A stretch of 64,000 bases of DNA from contig JAWKZW010000001.1 of the NCBI GenBank assembly GCA_041395725.1, forward strand, positions 2,356,001 through 2,420,000. Direction: 5' to 3'. Source of the stretch: Gammaproteobacteria bacterium. Its GTDB lineage: Bacteria; Pseudomonadota; Gammaproteobacteria; Pseudomonadales; Pseudohongiellaceae. Below the pieces are notes generated by a model. The model was not told the DNA's origin. It did no database searches and was given only the letters and a program-made list of their open reading frames with translations. The position numbers and the translations under genes were made by a program. Positions 59,795 to 64,000 of the stretch are shown one piece after another (position 1 is the first letter of the stretch; the number at the start of each line of letters is the position of its first letter).

Positions 59795-61111
59795 ATGGGC
59801 GGAAAAATTTCCCTGGGAAAAAGGTTCCGGTTTGCGTTGTTCCAGCTTATCGAATGGGCTAGCAATATCCTGAAAGGCCATGGGCAGGAACATCCTGACC
59901 ATCATTTTGGTGATGTGAATTCTGGCGAAGGGAACCGTTTCGCCTGGATCTTTGTATCCACCTTGGGCGAGTTAAATGCCATTAGGCCATTCCTGATTGA
60001 GTTTCTTAAAGGTAGCGATGCAACCAGCGTTGTTTTACTGACGGATCATCCACACTATAAGGCTTCTATGCTCAAGGTATTTCCCGGTTCGGTGGTCATT
60101 GATCACGGCATGGAAGGGCGCATTCAATCATATATTCGAAGGTTTCCGCCGCTGTGTTTCTTTCTGGCCGAGATTCCCTGTACCTTGTCAGATGCGCCAT
60201 GCAGGTTCAGTTACCGGGTGTTGTATGCGATGAAGCGAAAGAATACACCTTGTATCGTCTTGAACGGGTGGCTTTACGATGGGATGCCAAGTTGCACTAT
60301 GGATCGCATTGAAAAAAAGCTTCTTAACAGTGATTATCTAGACTTGATTGATCTGTTCACCGCGCAGACCAGAACGGTGCGCAATGGAATCCTGGCGGCG
60401 GGAGCCAGTGCTGAAAAAGTAGTTGTGACGGGCAACATCAAATTTGATGCGCTTGACCAAGGGGTAACCCTACCGCAACCTCAGGATGGCCTGGGCGAAC
60501 TGCTGACAGCCGTTAGTACGTCTGAGCGCCTGATCATTACTGCTGGGTGTGTAACAAACATCGCAGAGCAAGAATATGTATTGGATGCGTTTAAACTTGT
60601 CATTGAACAAGTCCCTGACGCGCTATTGATACTGGCGCCGCGCCATCCCGAGAACATCGACAGGATGCTGCAGCTGGCTGACTTGCTTGCCGACAGAAAT
60701 TTGTCTCATGTTTTCCGAACGCAGCAGCAGTCATACGACATGTCTGGCGTCAGCGTCCTGGTACTCGATACCCTGGGAGAACTGGTACATATGTATGGAG
60801 TCGCCCAGGTGTGTTTTGTCGGGCTCAACCATAACGTACTTGAACCATTGTCGTTGGGAAAGCCCGTAGTTGTAACGCCTGGCTGGGAAAAGTCATTTCC
60901 GAGCTATCCAGTCTACATCGAAACGAAGAAGTCTGGTTTGATTTACGAGTCTGATAATCGAGAGGGTCTGGCCAAATTGTTTTTGGATCTATTGCAACAT
61001 TCTAAAGACGGAGGTTTTCAAGCGACTATCATGCGTCGCGTTCAGGGTTTAAAAGGAGCAACCCAAAGGAACCTGGAATTGGTTAACGAAGTGCTTTTCG
61101 CTTACGAATAG
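59795..61111 (+). CDS. Kdo-transferase-like glycosyltransferase (WaaA-type fold)
   Basis: A 438-residue protein. The N-terminal half keeps the Kdo-transferase pattern: 'FVSTLGELNAIRPFLIEFL' (for the usual S-x-GE-x-x-AARP), 'CIVLNGWLYDGM' at the LVNARLS position and 'VVVTGNIKFDAL'. The C-terminal half has 'LLILAPRHPENIDRML', 'VLVLDTLGELVHMYGVAQVCFVGLNHNVLEPLSLGKPVVV'. The deviation at VNARLS suggests a different acceptor from lipid A. It follows the kpsF-type gene directly, so it may add Kdo or a related ulosonic acid to the capsular or exopolysaccharide glycan. Confidence 0.75.
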   Translation: MGGKISLGKRFRFALFQLIEWASNILKGHGQEHPDHHFGDVNSGEGNRFAWIFVSTLGELNAIRPFLIEFLKGSDATSVVLLTDHPHYKASMLKVFPGSVVIDHGMEGRIQSYIRRFPPLCFFLAEIPCTLSDAPCRFSYRVLYAMKRKNTPCIVLNGWLYDGMPSCTMDRIEKKLLNSDYLDLIDLFTAQTRTVRNGILAAGASAEKVVVTGNIKFDALDQGVTLPQPQDGLGELLTAVSTSERLIITAGCVTNIAEQEYVLDAFKLVIEQVPDALLILAPRHPENIDRMLQLADLLADRNLSHVFRTQQQSYDMSGVSVLVLDTLGELVHMYGVAQVCFVGLNHNVLEPLSLGKPVVVTPGWEKSFPSYPVYIETKKSGLIYESDNREGLAKLFLDLLQHSKDGGFQATIMRRVQGLKGATQRNLELVNEVLFAYE

Positions 61112-61170
61112 TCAACTTGGGCTGCCTGCTTTGGCAAGTTGTAAAAATTATAAGCTTAGGAAGTTAGGGA

Positions 61171-64000
61171 ATGCGCAATACACTGATAATTTTGACGCTG
61201 CTATGCACTCAAGCAGTTTATGGGGCAGAAACGACTACCAAGCCTATCGCTGGCGGGTTTGCTGATTGCATTGCGTCCTATGCTGCTGGCGCGTCTGGCT
61301 GGTGCAAAGTATCTGATGATGTTTTTGATAACGTTCGTCTAAGCGACGGAGAGGCGAACGCATTCGGCGTGAAAGGCTCAATCGGATCAAAAGCGGTAAT
61401 GATCGCATGGAATGGTGGGGCGCTTGATCCGGATAGTCTGACCATGTATTTCCATGGCGGCGGGCACAACGACTATTACGGGAATGAGTGGTACGCCTAT
61501 GATATTCAGGAAGGGACCTTTGAGCGATTAAATGACCCGTCGCGGCTTACCCATTACTACTCCACAGGGGTAAATAATTATTGCCAAGTACCTGACCCCG
61601 CCGTCGCGCCAAGCGCTGCCCATACTTATGACGGGGTTGAGTTTATACCAGAGACGGGCACGATCATTTTGGTAAATCTAGGGTATTCCCAGGCGTGCGG
61701 CAGTGAACCTGTGGGGAAGACCTTAATCAGTTCTTCCGAAATTCAGAACTTTTATGAGTTCAACCCATCGAAAACCGAGGTTCGGAATGGTATCCAGCCG
61801 CTGTCTTACCGGAATCTTGGGGAGCACAGCCTTAATTACCCCAGGTCGGCAATTTACAATGGACGATATATAGCCGGCAGTAATTACTCTCTGTATCAAT
61901 ACAACTTTAAGGATGGACAGGCAGTACAGCAGTACGAAATATTCAGGAACCCGCCGGCTGGGCAGGGGTTTGCAGAGACGCTTGGCAATGAAGTGGTGAC
62001 TTATTTGCGTTCTGGATTTTTGTGGACGTTCAGTGCCTCGGGCAGCTCTCGCCACATTTACGATTTCAATCAGATACCAAACGCCGGGGGGATGGCCTGT
62101 GGAGTAACTGAGTGCTTGTTCTGGGAAGGGGGTAAAAACGTAACAGTCTGGGAGCGCGCAAACCCCGCCACCTACACTGTTGTCAACCACACGACCGGGC
62201 CATTAAATGGTGACAGTCGAGTGTATTCTAAGTTGCAGTATATCCCCGATTATGATGTCTACATCGGGGTCTCTAATATAAACCAGCCGGTACATCTGTA
62301 TAAGGTCGCGGGTTCTGCTGCTAAATCGCCGGATTCTGAACCTGAACCTGAACCTGAACCTGAACCTGAACCGCAACCAGAACCCAAGCCAGAAACCAAA
62401 CCAGAACCTAAACCAGAACCTAAACCAGAACCTAAACCTAAACCAGAATCTGAGGTAGTTGAGGCTACGGAACCGGATGAAGGTACCCAGGATTATGATC
62501 TAGTATTGAACATTGAGGGCTCCGGCCCTTTCCACCTGGGGGTTGGTTTGCCCAAAGGGGTGGTGGATCAACCCGCTTACCCCAATGCGCAGGCAATTTG
62601 TCGGGTACGGTGGAATGATGGCTCGTGCAAGTTTGCCGTTATTACGGGTTATTCAGGGGAGGGTGAGCCTGGGGAGGGTGAGCCTGCTGGTTCAACCGGC
62701 ATTTCTGTTGATATTGATGGCCTAACGGTTGAACCGGGTACTGCGTTTTATACTGAACCTGGGCCATACTCGGTCGAGAGTTGGTATCGAGAAATGGCAG
62801 GTGATTTTCTCGTTTTTTTTTACATTCAGGAATTCAGTCAAGGCGAGCGACACGTCACTATCGCTGTTGAAAACGGCTATGTGAATCTCAACACCGCGAA
62901 AGCAGACTATAGTGCGACGGTGACGGTGGGGGATCAGTCAAAAACCTATCAGATTGCACACACTCGCAATACCCGTTGGATCGCGGAGTTTTACGAGGGG
63001 CAGTTTGCCAAGGCAAGGCAAGATGTCAATCAACTCATGGAGTCCGGGCTGGTGCCGACTTATCCGCTCAGCCCTGATGCCAAACCGGGCAGTTACCAGG
63101 TTTATGCGCCGATGGAAAAAGGCAACCACACGGCCAACATGGGGGCGGCCGGGTATCAGGCACAGATTGGTTTATTGCCTGAATGGGATGCGGCTTATTT
63201 AGCCAATCCGAGCGAGGAAGCTTTCGCATCTGTTGTTGCGAACGCCTACGCGATAGGAAGCTACAGGATCGTCTGGCGGGACGTCGATACTGGGGGAATT
63301 ATCGAACCAGTAAAATTTGGGAAATGGTCGGTACTTGGAGAAAACAAAGGCGGCGTAACGCAGCTCTGCGGGAATAATCTCTGTTGGGAGCGGGCGCACT
63401 TTCCGTCCACCGGATACCTCGCTTACTTGCTGACCGGGAATCCCGTCCACCTTGACACGCTAGGCCACACGGCAAGTACCTGTTACCTCGTGCAGACATG
63501 GGGGTATGGCGGAGGCATAGGCGAGGCCAGGCTGAACAAAGGGCAGACTCGTGGGCAAGCGTGGTGCTGGCGAGCATCGGGCATGTACGCGGCGATGACT
63601 GGCGACAGCAGCATCAAGAATCGGCTGGCCTACAACATGGCGCACTATGCGTCCAGAGCAGGCGACAACGAATTGGGCATCAGTTACTACACGGACGCTT
63701 ATGGCGCGGGCGTAATTGGACCTTGGCAGCAGAACTTTCGGGTGCAAACGCTCGGATTTCTGAGTGACATTGAGCCCCTGAATGACATGAGCGATCTGAT
63801 CGCTCTGCGAGACTTCAATTACAAATTTCCGGTCGGCTTGTTGCAGGACAGGTTCTGCCGAGCGGGTAAATACACTCTGCGCGTTGGTGGTTCCGACATG
63901 AGCGGGCTTGCATTCTGGGCATGGAATCAGATCGATCTGGGTAATCCTTGTGCAGGCGAACTGGAAGAGCCGAGCGCAACTGATTATTGGGCCAATTTAT
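61171..64000 (+). CDS. Large secreted modular protein with EP/KP-rich linker (3' end outside window)
   Basis: The ATG at 61171 opens a frame of 943 codons that is still open at the window edge. It has a signal peptide ('LIILTLLCTQAVYGAE'), then a propeller-like domain (residues about 20-385, 'MYFHGGGHNDYYGNEWYAYDI', a kelch-like block). A Glu-Pro/Lys-Pro repeat linker (about 388-430) follows, with a short GEGEP duplication further on. From about 470 there is a second large domain with 'TRGQAWCWRASGMYAAMTGD', reminiscent of six-hairpin glycosidases or lyases. It has several cysteines and may be a secreted glycan-binding or glycan-degrading enzyme of the EPS locus. Its end and activity are unknown. 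Confidence 0.75.
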   Translation, partial: MRNTLIILTLLCTQAVYGAETTTKPIAGGFADCIASYAAGASGWCKVSDDVFDNVRLSDGEANAFGVKGSIGSKAVMIAWNGGALDPDSLTMYFHGGGHNDYYGNEWYAYDIQEGTFERLNDPSRLTHYYSTGVNNYCQVPDPAVAPSAAHTYDGVEFIPETGTIILVNLGYSQACGSEPVGKTLISSSEIQNFYEFNPSKTEVRNGIQPLSYRNLGEHSLNYPRSAIYNGRYIAGSNYSLYQYNFKDGQAVQQYEIFRNPPAGQGFAETLGNEVVTYLRSGFLWTFSASGSSRHIYDFNQIPNAGGMACGVTECLFWEGGKNVTVWERANPATYTVVNHTTGPLNGDSRVYSKLQYIPDYDVYIGVSNINQPVHLYKVAGSAAKSPDSEPEPEPEPEPEPQPEPKPETKPEPKPEPKPEPKPKPESEVVEATEPDEGTQDYDLVLNIEGSGPFHLGVGLPKGVVDQPAYPNAQAICRVRWNDGSCKFAVITGYSGEGEPGEGEPAGSTGISVDIDGLTVEPGTAFYTEPGPYSVESWYREMAGDFLVFFYIQEFSQGERHVTIAVENGYVNLNTAKADYSATVTVGDQSKTYQIAHTRNTRWIAEFYEGQFAKARQDVNQLMESGLVPTYPLSPDAKPGSYQVYAPMEKGNHTANMGAAGYQAQIGLLPEWDAAYLANPSEEAFASVVANAYAIGSYRIVWRDVDTGGIIEPVKFGKWSVLGENKGGVTQLCGNNLCWERAHFPSTGYLAYLLTGNPVHLDTLGHTASTCYLVQTWGYGGGIGEARLNKGQTRGQAWCWRASGMYAAMTGDSSIKNRLAYNMAHYASRAGDNELGISYYTDAYGAGVIGPWQQNFRVQTLGFLSDIEPLNDMSDLIALRDFNYKFPVGLLQDRFCRAGKYTLRVGGSDMSGLAFWAWNQIDLGNPCAGELEEPSATDYWANL

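Noticed and set aside
62338..62460. CRISPR-like repeat tract
   Set aside because: The short-period repeats encode a Glu-Pro/Lys-Pro linker in a long open frame, with no spacers. No CRISPR array or cas gene is present in the window.

Overview
The window reads as chromosomal DNA of a Gram-negative, moderately GC-rich gammaproteobacterium. The signs are a Mla phospholipid-transport operon at the left edge, several PQQ-type periplasmic oxidoreductases with a c-type cytochrome, an exosortase/PEP-CTERM accessory set and a Kdo-type glycan pathway. A free-living aquatic or marine heterotroph fits best. The genus cannot be named from the sequence alone. No rRNA, tRNA, CRISPR array, transposase or prophage was seen.

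Left third (1-24.5 kb): the end of mlaC and mlaB, then an HDOD/metallo-hydrolase pair and a two-gene membrane module. A run of mostly single secreted catabolic genes follows: an SGNH hydrolase, a PETase/cutinase-like hydrolase, a leucine-rich-repeat protein, an exported FAH-family protein, a DUF1080 protein, a glucose/sorbosone-type dehydrogenase, a gluconolactonase-like protein, a PQQ alcohol dehydrogenase and a cytochrome c. Inside this stretch sits a compact GntR(YtrA-type)-ABC ATPase-permease operon whose permease is fused to an alpha/beta hydrolase. Two families of short palindromic, MITE-like repeats occupy many of the intergenic gaps.

Middle (24.7-42 kb): a Wzz-type copolymerase, a parallel beta-helix protein, a GNAT-cyclic-nucleotide-binding fusion and an exosortase-system acyltransferase. 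Next comes a tight three-gene envelope module (LolA-like protein, AMIN-beta-barrel fusion, MMPL/RND pump), a PEP-CTERM protein and a ThiF-type E1 enzyme. The Tat-exported 'GWWKNN' protein then heads an operon with a PqqD-like RRE protein, an HprK-related kinase and a nucleotidyltransferase. The PEP-CTERM gene and the Tat/PqqD/HprK operon each carry a well-spaced sigma-54-like -24/-12 element, which suggests one regulon.

Right third (42-64 kb): an exopolysaccharide/glycan locus with a polysaccharide deacetylase, GT4 glycosyltransferase, exosortase-associated O-ligase (with a 31-codon gene overlapping its start), sulfotransferase, two Crp/Fnr paralogs, a FeeM-like N-acyltransferase, two asparagine-synthase-like proteins, TPR protein, Wzx flippase, methyltransferase, KdsD-type isomerase and Kdo-transferase-like enzyme. 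The window ends inside a large secreted modular protein with a Glu-Pro/Lys-Pro linker.

The exosortase itself, the polymer-specific tyrosine kinase and the PrsK/PrsR regulators are not in this window, so they must lie elsewhere if the system is functional. All functional calls come from reading translated sequence and recognising motifs. No database search was run.
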